Source: Clostridia bacterium
GTDB lineage: Bacteria > Bacillota > Clostridia > Oscillospirales > CAG-272
Direction of reading: 5' to 3'
DNA length: 51,500 nucleotides
Assembly (NCBI GenBank): GCA_017522795.1
Contig: JAFWXZ010000008.1
Coordinates: forward strand, 1 to 51,500
How positions within the stretch are numbered: position 1 is the first letter of the stretch; every line of letters begins with the position of its first letter. The translations under genes were made by a program, and so were the position numbers. Below, piece after piece: positions 1 to 6,694 of the stretch. The notes beneath the pieces are model-generated. The model was not told the origin of the DNA and searched no databases. It saw only the letters and a list, made by a program, of their open reading frames with translations.

Positions 1-33
1 GTATCCAACATATCATTTGAATGATGTGTTTAA

Positions 34-180
34 TTCTCTGAAAGCCATTATATCATCGACGTATGCTTCAACGAAGGTTATTTTTACGTAGAGATGATGG
101 GTCTCATCGGCGCAGGTAACAATCCTATGGTTGGTATGACTGTTGCGGTCGCTGTTGCTATTGAGGAAGCTAGTAAGTAA
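34..180 (+). pseudogene. 3' end of an unrecognised gene, possibly frameshifted
   Basis: The reading frame ending at the TAA at 178-180 has protein-like composition near its end (a Gly/Ala/Val-rich stretch around GLIGAGNNPMVGMTVAVAVA, then EEASK). The same frame has stops at 22-24 and 31-33. Another frame is open from base 2 to the TAG at 89-91, so this could be the tail of a gene that suffered a frameshift near position 90. No convincing start or ribosome-binding site is present in the window. I do not recognise the family; a membrane or small-residue-rich segment is all that can be said. Confidence 0.25.
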
Positions 181-267
181 TCCTTGATTTATAAGGCTTT
201 TTGAGATTTATAGAGCTTTATTCGAGCTTTGTAAAACTCATTTCGCTGAAAATTGAACAATAAAAAG

Positions 268-321
268 TTGGACACATCATAAACGTATTTTCGTGCGTGA
301 TGTGTCCAATATTTTTTTATT
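268..321 (+). terminator. Rho-independent terminator
   Basis: A perfect 12-base inverted repeat (TTGGACACATCA at 268-279 with TGATGTGTCCAA at 298-309) is followed by a T-rich run (310-325). It lies about 90 bases after the stop at 178-180 and would end that transcript. Confidence 0.8.
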
Positions 322-324
322 TTT

Positions 325-388
325 TAGGAGGATTTTTAAGGTGAAAAAGATCAAAATGTCAAGAGGTGTAGAGCTGCTCTTTTGTTAA
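325..388 (+). other. Orphan translation start: strong RBS and 15-codon ORF
   Basis: A full Shine-Dalgarno sequence AGGAGG (326-331) sits 9 bases before a GTG at 341 that opens only 15 codons (MKKIKMSRGVELLFC) and stops at 386-388. This stop overlaps the converging stop of the LRR gene. It may be the surviving 5' end of a gene whose remainder was lost when the LRR gene region was inserted, or a leader peptide. It also lies directly behind a terminator, so expression is doubtful. Confidence 0.3.
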
Positions 389-1686
389 TTGGTTTCTTTA
401 TATCCCCATACAACAGGTTGAGAACTATTCCAGTTTGAATCCCATGAGATAGGTTGGCTTTCTGCTTCACAATAAATTGTAAGATGCGGGCAATATGCGA
501 AAGCTTTGTTAGAAATATACTTTACACTACAAGGTATTATGATCGTTCTGAGTTTGGATGGTTGCTGAGGTCCTAATATGCCGGCGAGTCCCGCCGCTAT
601 CCCAACAGTGTCATCTCTTAATCTAACACCAACCTGCTCGCCAACGCTAACGACCCATTTATCAACGTAACCAACACCATTTTCGTATCGGATAGGACAA
701 TTCGACTCGCCAAAAACCAACGATCTTTTAGCAAATGCATCCTCGCCGATACTGATTACGCTGTTCGGAATTGCTACACTTGATAAATTGCATTCAGAGA
801 ATGCTTCACGGCTAATAATTTTTACAGAGTTTCCAATAATCAAGTTTGAGAGTGCGCTGCAATAGTTAAATGCATACGCTGAAATTTCTTCAACCCCGTT
901 ACCGATAATTACACTCTCGAGAGAATAACAATGGCGAAAAGCCTGAAATCCTATTGTTGTTACACTGTCGGGTATAACTATGCTTGTAACAGAAGAACCG
1001 TAAAATGCAGAATCTGCTATAGTCGTAGCACTGTCAGGTATAATTACTGTAGATATTTCCTTGTTTCTAAATGCCGCAGTGGCAATAGCCGTCACAGGCA
1101 CGCCTTCGTAAGTATCTGCAATTTTTATTCTTTTAGCTGCTCCGGTATAATCAATGACTTCAGCATAACTACCATCTGTTGATAAACTATATACGATTCC
1201 TTCGCTTTCGGTTATTGGATCACCGCACACAGTACACGCTCCATTGTATCCATCGATTATGTCATTGTGCCCGGTTGCTTCTATCTTAACCGAATCGATC
1301 TCTTTGAAGTACCCCTCATATAATAGACCGCCGTTAATGGTGTCCACATAGGCGAAATTCTTTTCGCATACAGGACAATGATAATGTCCAATAACACCCT
1401 CGTCCTCGCAGGTTGGTGGAGTTCCTTCAATCCAAGTCAAATCAGAGTGAGGGACGGTGTACTTTTGTTCACTATACATAAATTCGCCACATTCGGAACA
1501 ATATATAACTTCGTCATACGAGCCCTGCGACACGCAAGTAGAGGCAACCTCGTTTTCACGAACCGGATCTGCCGGAGTATGTACGTGATCATCTTTATTC
1601 TCGTTCTCATCATTACAAGCGGAAAGTGCAAAAATAACTGTTAAGCACATCAATAAAGTAAAAAATGATAAAAACAGCTTTTTCAT
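385..1686 (-). CDS. BspA-like leucine-rich-repeat surface lipoprotein
   Basis: This 433-residue protein begins with a lipoprotein signal peptide with lipobox LSAC (lipidated Cys24), then a short charged linker. Residues about 40-160 carry Cys-rich modules (an ATC/STC-type Cys, then a CxxC pair: YCSECGE, HCPVCEK, ACTVCGD). Residues about 195-400 carry BspA/TpLRR-type repeats with the recurring pattern of a hydrophobic strand, IPDSV or IGNGV, then ..I...AF. Such repeats usually mediate adhesion or protein-glycan binding at the cell surface. The Cys-rich modules match those in the 1869-residue lipoprotein starting at 27732, so the two genes share a domain type although they lie in different units. 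ATG at 1686 has the RBS GGAGGTT (1691-1697). The leader is unusually structured (1712-1920). Exact ligand unknown. Confidence 0.85.
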   Translation of the reverse strand: MKKLFLSFFTLLMCLTVIFALSACNDENENKDDHVHTPADPVRENEVASTCVSQGSYDEVIYCSECGEFMYSEQKYTVPHSDLTWIEGTPPTCEDEGVIGHYHCPVCEKNFAYVDTINGGLLYEGYFKEIDSVKIEATGHNDIIDGYNGACTVCGDPITESEGIVYSLSTDGSYAEVIDYTGAAKRIKIADTYEGVPVTAIATAAFRNKEISTVIIPDSATTIADSAFYGSSVTSIVIPDSVTTIGFQAFRHCYSLESVIIGNGVEEISAYAFNYCSALSNLIIGNSVKIISREAFSECNLSSVAIPNSVISIGEDAFAKRSLVFGESNCPIRYENGVGYVDKWVVSVGEQVGVRLRDDTVGIAAGLAGILGPQQPSKLRTIIIPCSVKYISNKAFAYCPHLTIYCEAESQPISWDSNWNSSQPVVWGYKETN

Positions 1687-1711
1687 AATGAACCTCCATA
1701 TAAATCAAAAA

Positions 1712-1735
1712 GTGCGACCACCGAAGCCGTCGCAC
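1712..1735 (-). terminator. Attenuator-like hairpin just upstream of the LRR gene
   Basis: Read on the minus strand, GTGCGAC and GTCGCAC (1729-1735 and 1712-1718) form a stem capped by a C(UUCG)G loop, immediately followed by TTTTTG. It lies about 25 bases before the start codon and after the promoter at 1928-1956, so it would stop transcription before the gene unless it is prevented from forming. Confidence 0.6.
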
Positions 1736-1761
1736 CGAAAAACGCAAACTACGATTAGTCG

Positions 1762-1920
1762 CCAAACTAATCCTTGCAAATCGGTATAAACTCAAACACA
1801 AAAGACGGGAATTTGCATTTTATCAAATTCAAGTGCCTTTTATGCTTTGCAAAGCGGAAAAAAGATATACTTCTTCCAAATGAAAAAATATACCGCATTT
1901 GCATTATTTGATTAGTTTGG
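1762..1920 (-). promoter_or_regulatory. Long foldable 5' leader RNA with alternative pairing
   Basis: The predicted transcript start (about 1921) begins with CCAAACTAATC (1910-1920). This pairs perfectly with GATTAGTTTGG encoded at 1762-1772, and a second 13-base-pair block with one bulge pairs 1889-1902 with 1776-1788. The same GATTAGT can instead pair locally with ACTAATC (1753-1759), just before the terminator-like hairpin at 1712-1735. Two mutually exclusive folds ahead of an attenuator are the usual layout of a riboswitch or leader attenuator. I could not match it to a known riboswitch class. A small inverted-repeat element (MITE-like) is the alternative reading. Confidence 0.45.
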
Positions 1921-1927
1921 CATACTT

Positions 1928-1956
1928 ATTATACCACCATTTTTTAGATTTGTAAA
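1928..1956 (-). promoter_or_regulatory. SigA-type promoter for the LRR gene
   Basis: On the minus strand TTTACA (1951-1956) and TATAAT (1928-1933) are separated by exactly 17 bases. The expected start of transcription is about 1921, where the foldable leader begins. Confidence 0.7.
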
Positions 1957-1973
1957 GATATTTTATAAAAAAC

Positions 1974-2002
1974 TTGTTTTACTCAGAAATATATGATATA
2001 AT
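1974..2002 (+). promoter_or_regulatory. SigA-type promoter for the VanZ-like gene
   Basis: TTGTTT (1974-1979) and a perfect TATAAT (1997-2002) with 17-base spacing, 40 bases before the start codon. Its -35 lies close to the divergent -35 of the LRR gene promoter. Confidence 0.7.
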
Positions 2003-2041
2003 ATGTACATTTAGAGAACTCTCTTGAAAGGGACTGAATTT

Positions 2042-2689
2042 ATGAAGGACAACTCGCAAGATAAAGCTGGAATAATAGCAAAGCTAAAGCAGTCGAGAGA
2101 AATGTATTTGCCATATAACGACAAAACCCTTCGCCGACTCGTTCTTGCAGCGACCGTTATGTATGCCTGGTTGCTTATCTGGGCGCTGGTGTTCAAGCTT
2201 GGCATCCCGGGTATTATGATTACAAACTATACTAACCTCAAGGATATGACTCTTGAGGAGCGAATAATGTGGGACATCATCCCCTTTAATTATCGAGGAG
2301 AGGGAGCGTATCAGGCAAGGCTGATTATGGACACTGTACTGAATTGCTTTGTATTTTCACCCTTTGGAATAGCGCTCTCCTACCTCTTTAAAAAGCAAAA
2401 TATTCTCCGCGATATATCAATCTGCCTCGGTTTTTCTTTATTTATTGAAGCTTTGCAGCTTCTCACCCTGATCGGCAACCCTGCCACCGAGGATCTCATT
2501 ACAAACACCGCAGGATACTTTATCGGTATCGGAATATATCACCTTACATTCAAACGCCTCTCTACAAAAGCAGCCGTTAAGTCCTTCGCGGTGATCATCA
2601 TTGTCTTTTCCATTGCTACCGTAGTTTCTCTTGTCACAATGGCAACATCGGCAGAGCTGATTTTTAAAATTATGACAAAAACCTTATAA
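2042..2689 (+). CDS. VanZ-like family integral membrane protein
   Basis: This 215-residue membrane protein belongs to the VanZ-like group. It has a hydrophobic helix at about residues 35-60, the conserved D..LN...F.PFG block (about 105-120), a further helix, then the diagnostic EALQL...... and D...NT.GY segment (about 145-170), and a final helix. VanZ-like proteins are small envelope proteins of poorly defined function; the founding member gives low-level teicoplanin resistance. ATG at 2042 is preferred because GAAAGGG lies 10 bases upstream; an upstream in-frame TTG at 2024 would overlap that RBS. The gene is monocistronic, with its own promoter and a terminator directly after. Resistance should not be inferred from family membership. 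Confidence 0.85.
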   Translation: MKDNSQDKAGIIAKLKQSREMYLPYNDKTLRRLVLAATVMYAWLLIWALVFKLGIPGIMITNYTNLKDMTLEERIMWDIIPFNYRGEGAYQARLIMDTVLNCFVFSPFGIALSYLFKKQNILRDISICLGFSLFIEALQLLTLIGNPATEDLITNTAGYFIGIGIYHLTFKRLSTKAAVKSFAVIIIVFSIATVVSLVTMATSAELIFKIMTKTL

Positions 2690-2692
2690 AGA

Positions 2693-2723
2693 AAAAGCCA
2701 CGGCTGCTCAGCCGTGGCTTTTC
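2693..2723. terminator. Bidirectional terminator between converging genes
   Basis: AAAGCCACGGCTG and its complement form a 13-base-pair stem with a 3-base loop. It has T4 on the plus side and T5 on the minus side, and serves the VanZ-like gene and the small membrane protein on the opposite strand. Confidence 0.9.
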
Positions 2724-2748
2724 TATGCATGCGGGAAGCCCCCGCAGG

Positions 2749-2952
2749 CTATTTTTTTGTGAAGCTCTCTATAACAGAGGAAATATCACTTACTATCGCC
2801 GACACAAACTCGTCGCCGCCGATCAGCGCGGCTGCGGCAGTAGCCAAAAATAAAATAAGTATAGCCGAGAGAATCCAAACAAGAATCCCTACTAAGCCTC
2901 GGCTGAGCATTCCGCGTCTCATTCTGCTTTTTATTATATTTATTCCTATCAT
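2749..2952 (-). CDS. Small single-helix membrane protein, unknown function
   Basis: A 67-residue product with a basic N-terminus (about residues 1-18, Arg-rich), one long hydrophobic helix (about 19-43, ending in an Ala run) and a short acidic or polar tail. It would sit in the membrane with the tail outside. The start is supported by an AGAGGAAG Shine-Dalgarno 6 bases before the ATG at 2952, a consensus promoter at 3004-3032 and a terminator after the stop. I recognise no family. It is a real gene rather than chance because all the expression signals are present. Confidence 0.65.
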   Translation of the reverse strand: MIGINIIKSRMRRGMLSRGLVGILVWILSAILILFLATAAAALIGGDEFVSAIVSDISSVIESFTKK

Positions 2953-3003
2953 ATTTCTTCCTCTCGATCTGATTTTGCCCTATTATATAAAACTTTTAGC
3001 TTA

Positions 3004-3032
3004 ATTATATCACTTGATTGATAACTTGTAAA
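3004..3032 (-). promoter_or_regulatory. SigA-type promoter for the small membrane protein
   Basis: Minus strand TTTACA (3027-3032) and TATAAT (3004-3009) with a 17-base spacer, about 50 bases before the start codon. Confidence 0.7.
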
Positions 3033-3049
3033 GATATTTTTAAAAAAAC

Positions 3050-3078
3050 TTGCTTTATTGAATATTTATTGATATAAT
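3050..3078 (+). promoter_or_regulatory. SigA-type promoter for the EEP-family gene
   Basis: TTGCTT (3050-3055) and TATAAT (3073-3078), 17-base spacer, 26 bases upstream of the start. The core between this -35 and the divergent -35 closely resembles the corresponding core at 1951-1979. Confidence 0.7.
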
Positions 3079-3104
3079 GTAGTTGAAAAAAAGGAGAGAT
3101 CTTT

Positions 3105-4004
3105 ATGAAAAAAGCATTAGCGATTATTGGAATTATTTTACTCGTAGCGATAATTGTATTTTTATCTATGATAACCTTCTATCTACCCGGTTATCTTGCA
3201 TCCGACAGGGTGATATCTCCCGCCGATCCTATAAGCGACGGCAGTATGACGATAATGAGCACCAACGTGCGATATATTGCATACGATGATTTCTTCAAAA
3301 AAGCCTGGTTCTACCGCGCCGACCTTATTGCTGACGATATTGAGGCAGTACATCCTGATATTATCGGCTTCCAGGAGGCTACCTTTGTTCACTATGATTA
3401 TTTGAAAAAGTTTATGGCGGGCTACGACTCCGAGATGGCATACCGCGACGACTTCGTTCTCTCCGAGGGCTGCCCGATATTCTGGCGCACCGACAGATTT
3501 GAAAAGATCGACAGCGGCTCCTTCTGGCTCTCAGAGACCCCTGAGGTAATGAGCAAGGATTGGGGCAGCGAGCATTACCGTATCTGCGTGTACGTAATTC
3601 TCCGCGATCTTGAAACAGGCAAGGAGTTTGCCGTATTCAATACACACCTTGACCATACCAGCGATCTCGCTCGTATAAACGGCATTCAAGTGGTGCTTGA
3701 TAAAATAAGCGAGTTTGGCGATCTGCCATCCTATCTTATGGGTGACCTTAACGCTAAAGAGGACGAGGATACCATTATCTTTACCAAGGATAGCTTTGAC
3801 GACTCCAAGATCATTTCCCCCATTACCGAGGATACCCCTACGTTTCACGGTTGGGGCGCGGCGGCTGATCCTCGTCGCATCGACTATATTATGATCAGTA
3901 AGGGCGATGCCGAGGTATACGAGTATCACGTGGTAAATAATCTTCACGGCGATATCTATTCCTCCGACCACGCGTCTATTTACATAAAAACAAAACTGAA
4001 ATAA
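3105..4004 (+). CDS. Membrane-anchored endonuclease/exonuclease/phosphatase-family protein
   Basis: A 299-residue protein with one N-terminal transmembrane helix (residues about 4-27) followed by an extracytoplasmic EEP (DNase I-like) fold. The family motifs appear in order: STNVR (52-56, the Asn binding metal), a GFQEA block with the catalytic Glu, NTHLDH, GDLNA, RRIDYI and the C-terminal SDHAS His-Asp pair. All catalytic positions look intact. The fold includes nucleases, sphingomyelinases and inositol-phosphate phosphatases. An exported single-domain form is more likely to act on phospholipids or sugar phosphates than on DNA, but this cannot be settled from sequence. The RBS AAGGAGAG precedes ATG 3105. 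It probably forms an operon with the acyltransferase starting 13 bases later. Confidence 0.85.
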   Translation: MKKALAIIGIILLVAIIVFLSMITFYLPGYLASDRVISPADPISDGSMTIMSTNVRYIAYDDFFKKAWFYRADLIADDIEAVHPDIIGFQEATFVHYDYLKKFMAGYDSEMAYRDDFVLSEGCPIFWRTDRFEKIDSGSFWLSETPEVMSKDWGSEHYRICVYVILRDLETGKEFAVFNTHLDHTSDLARINGIQVVLDKISEFGDLPSYLMGDLNAKEDEDTIIFTKDSFDDSKIISPITEDTPTFHGWGAAADPRRIDYIMISKGDAEVYEYHVVNNLHGDIYSSDHASIYIKTKLK

Positions 4005-4017
4005 ACGGAGCAATTTG

Positions 4018-4893
4018 ATGAGAGCATATCTTACCGATTTTTTCTTAACCTTTGAATATGATGAGGTCGATGCCGAATTCCTGCTTTTTACTTACGACAG
4101 AATAGCGAGCAGAACGGACACCCTTGCTGTCTGGAATGAGGCTATCGCAATATACGAGAGGGATATCAATTGCGATTACAATATGATTATATCTCTGGCA
4201 CAGGAGGTTGCCCAACGCCTTGATATGCACAGATACACTGCCGAGCTGCTCATTTTTATCTGCCTGTCAAAGCATTTAAAAGAACTGTACCGAGAGCGTG
4301 GAATAGACCTTAAAATATTCCACAACAGTATGCTGGATCTGAAGTACAAGCTTGCTGAGTGTAAGGCAGTGAAGGGGGTTATTGGCTCCTTCGTTGCCTT
4401 TTGGTTTGACCGTTTCTTTAAGCTCGAGCGCTTTGCCCTCGGTCGACTTCAGTTCGAGGTGGACGGCTTTGGTCGTCACTATGAAAAGAACGGTCACGTA
4501 ATGACTCCCGAAAGTAAGGCTATTAACGTGCATATCCCCCGCACTCTTACCCACCTCACTCCCGAAAGCTGTGATGATGCGTTTGCTATGGCAAAGGAAT
4601 TTTTTGCAGGTGAGGTAGGGCGGGATACCCCATTTATTTGTCACTCTTGGATGCTTTATCCCGCCAACAGGCACATTTTACCCGAAACGACCAATGTCCA
4701 TAAGTTTATGTCCCGCTTTGACGTCTTTGAGTCGGCGGACGATCCTCACCTTGACGACCTGTGGCGAATCTTTGACACCGATGAAAAGGATCCGAACAGA
4801 CTTACTGCCGATACCACTATGCGCAGAGCATATATAGACCACATAAAAAACGGCGGTACGCTCGGCTGGGGACACGGAATATTCTTTTTATAA
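4018..4893 (+). CDS. NAT_N/GNAT-like C-terminal domain acyltransferase
   Basis: A 291-residue cytoplasmic protein that resembles the two-domain 'acyltransferase domain-containing' family of Firmicutes. It has a helical N-terminal part (about 1-125), then a GNAT-like C-terminal domain with the family's conserved stretches: ERFALGRLQFE, an INVHIP segment, a helix ending AKEFF, and the HSWML....... segment. The substrate of this family is not established. ATG 4018 is chosen because CGGAG lies 9 bases upstream; an in-frame TTG directly before it is less likely. It is second in the operon with the EEP-family gene and is followed by a strong bidirectional terminator. Confidence 0.7.
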   Translation: MRAYLTDFFLTFEYDEVDAEFLLFTYDRIASRTDTLAVWNEAIAIYERDINCDYNMIISLAQEVAQRLDMHRYTAELLIFICLSKHLKELYRERGIDLKIFHNSMLDLKYKLAECKAVKGVIGSFVAFWFDRFFKLERFALGRLQFEVDGFGRHYEKNGHVMTPESKAINVHIPRTLTHLTPESCDDAFAMAKEFFAGEVGRDTPFICHSWMLYPANRHILPETTNVHKFMSRFDVFESADDPHLDDLWRIFDTDEKDPNRLTADTTMRRAYIDHIKNGGTLGWGHGIFFL

Positions 4894-4897
4894 ACGC

Positions 4898-4926
4898 AAA
4901 AAAAGGAGCCGCTTGGCTCCTTTTTT
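4898..4926. terminator. Bidirectional terminator
   Basis: AAAGGAGCC and GGCTCCTTT form a 9-base-pair stem with a GCTT loop, flanked by A7 and T7. It ends the plus-strand acyltransferase operon and the minus-strand DUF975/hydrolase operon, whose last stop overlaps it. Confidence 0.92.
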
Positions 4927-5548
4927 ATATATCCTGTGAGTATTCATTATGATAACCGCCGTCTTGCGCCAATATCTCATCGTAGAATATCGCGTTTGCG
5001 GTGTTCATATAGGCGGAAACCCATAAGCTGCCGAGACCGAGGCAGCAAGCGCCAACGATCATCCAACCTATAAAGGAAACCTGAAGCTGAAAATACTGCA
5101 TCTTGTGACCTTTCATCAAACGCTCGCTCTCCTTGATCGCCTCCCAGGCGCCAAGAGTAGGATTATCAAGTCTGACGAAGTAGATCATAGAGTAGGCATA
5201 TGACAGAATTATTCCCGGAACAACAAACAGAATAGAACCGAGAGCAATAATCAGATTTGCAAGTATTCCCGTGATCATCGAGCCTGTAAGATCGTTTCTG
5301 ACACAATCAATAGTCACTTCGATGTTTTTATGATCAACCTTGCCTCTTGCGCGTCCGAGGAAATATCCAGCTGACGCCAAGCCAAGTATACCTGCAAGCA
5401 CTATAGGTCCAACCCAGGTAAAGCCGACCGCGGCAGAGATAGCAGATATGATGAAAAGCACTAAAACGGGGTATAGCCACTGCGCCTTGAATATATCCCC
5501 ACCGAGATTTTCTCTCGCTCTTTTACGAATTTCATAATTAGAAAGCAT
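4925..5548 (-). CDS. DUF975-family integral membrane protein
   Basis: A 207-residue protein with a short basic N-terminus followed by about five hydrophobic helices. The N-terminal R.RARE.L.G....... block, the central PGII..YAYSMIYF segment and the downstream helix beginning AWEAIKESERLMKGHK are typical of the DUF975 family of Firmicutes. Members are about 200-250 residues, so this one is complete. Function is unknown. The RBS AAGGAG lies 7-8 bases before ATG 5548. Only four bases separate it from the upstream hydrolase, so the two are cotranscribed. Confidence 0.85.
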   Translation of the reverse strand: MLSNYEIRKRARENLGGDIFKAQWLYPVLVLFIISAISAAVGFTWVGPIVLAGILGLASAGYFLGRARGKVDHKNIEVTIDCVRNDLTGSMITGILANLIIALGSILFVVPGIILSYAYSMIYFVRLDNPTLGAWEAIKESERLMKGHKMQYFQLQVSFIGWMIVGACCLGLGSLWVSAYMNTANAIFYDEILAQDGGYHNEYSQDI

Positions 5549-5552
5549 CTTC

Positions 5553-6548
5553 TTACTCCTTGTTTTTATTTATTGTTTGTCTTTCGGCTCTTCTCGCTTC
5601 AATCACGGGGGCAAAGAAATCCCGAAGAACATTGATATATTTATCGCCTGCGTATATGTATGCAAGTCCGTGCTCAGCACCCTCAACAATATAGAGTTTT
5701 TTTACCTCGGCAGAACAGTCGGCATAGTTCTTTTCGCTCATCTCCATTGGAACGAAATCATCCTTGTCACCATGTACGAATATTGTGGCGATCTTAGACT
5801 TTTTTACCTGCTCGTTGGGAGAAAATTCGTCTATGTCAAAATGACCGAACAGTCTTGCACCAAGCTTGATAAAGGGGTAGAGAAGATCGGGCGGAAGCTT
5901 CATTTCACGCATAACCTTTTTGATTATATCCTTTGACGAGGTATAGCCGCAATCCGCAACGATTCCAACGATATTTTCGGGCAGATCGTCATATCCGGAG
6001 GTTATCATAGCTGTCGCACCGCCCATGGAAACACCCGACAGTATAATGTCGGCATCGGGGTTTATCTCGGTTAAAACATAGTTGATCCAGCGCCTGCAAT
6101 CGCGGCTTTCGTTAATTCCAAATGTAAGCACGTGACCGTCACTCATACCGCTTCCGCGGTGATCGTAGACAAGCACGCTATGCCCGAGATTAAGAGCTCT
6201 GAATATTCCTCCGCTCAGATCTCGTTCAAGATTTCCGTGGTATCCGTGCATCATAATTTCTATAGGCGCATCGGGACTTTTCTCATAATATCTTCCGCGG
6301 AGAGTCAGACCGTCAAAGGTCTTTATTTCCACCTTTCTGTGCGCCAGCGCTCTTGCGCGGTCGGTCCACTCCATCATCTTGGGATAATGCCGCTTATATT
6401 CCTCACCGTCAGGGAAATCATATTTTCCTTCACCAAAAACCTTTCTCTTCGGTGAATAAAACACCTTGAAAAAGCATATAGCAGACGTTATAAGAACTAT
6501 AGCAGCTATCGCGACTATACAAATCAGAATTATCCATCCAATGTCCAT
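5553..6548 (-). CDS. Membrane-anchored alpha/beta hydrolase
   Basis: A 331-residue serine hydrolase with an N-terminal transmembrane helix (about residues 5-28). The alpha/beta fold shows the oxyanion-strand motif MMHGYHGN, DHRGSG(M)SDG, a nucleophile elbow GVSMGG (Ser near residue 173), the acid in HGDKDDFVP and the catalytic His in EGAEHGLAY. The triad is complete. It resembles YqkD/peptidase S9-like esterases of Bacillota; a substrate cannot be named. First gene of a two-gene operon with the DUF975 protein, read from the promoter at 6577-6605. Confidence 0.88.
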   Translation of the reverse strand: MDIGWIILICIVAIAAIVLITSAICFFKVFYSPKRKVFGEGKYDFPDGEEYKRHYPKMMEWTDRARALAHRKVEIKTFDGLTLRGRYYEKSPDAPIEIMMHGYHGNLERDLSGGIFRALNLGHSVLVYDHRGSGMSDGHVLTFGINESRDCRRWINYVLTEINPDADIILSGVSMGGATAMITSGYDDLPENIVGIVADCGYTSSKDIIKKVMREMKLPPDLLYPFIKLGARLFGHFDIDEFSPNEQVKKSKIATIFVHGDKDDFVPMEMSEKNYADCSAEVKKLYIVEGAEHGLAYIYAGDKYINVLRDFFAPVIEARRAERQTINKNKE

Positions 6549-6576
6549 AAATAAACCTCTTTGTTTTTATAGGTAT

Positions 6577-6605
6577 ATTTTAGCACCAAATTCATCATTT
6601 TTCAA
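6577..6605 (-). promoter_or_regulatory. SigA-type promoter for the hydrolase operon
   Basis: Minus strand TTGAAA (6600-6605) and TAAAAT (6577-6582), 17-base spacer, about 28 bases before the start codon. Confidence 0.6.
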
Positions 6606-6643
6606 CTTATTATTACAAAATTCAATTAAATTTTAAAAATGTA

Positions 6644-6672
6644 TTGCTTTTGTTTACAAAATAATGTATAAT
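6644..6672 (+). promoter_or_regulatory. SigA-type promoter for the acyltransferase gene
   Basis: TTGCTT (6644-6649) and TATAAT (6667-6672), 17-base spacer. The -10 overlaps an upstream ATG at 6671, which shows that the ATG at 6695 is the true start. Confidence 0.7.
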
Positions 6673-6694
6673 GTACAGGATTGGAGACTTTATT

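Noticed and set aside
1712-1800. Cyclic-di-GMP (GEMM-I) riboswitch, considered on both strands
   Set aside because: A GCAAA-like string and stem are present, but the diagnostic tetraloop-receptor arrangement and second helix are not.
2714-3004. A 96-codon plus-strand frame opposite the small membrane protein
   Set aside because: It starts within a terminator and has no RBS; the minus-strand gene has promoter, RBS and terminator.
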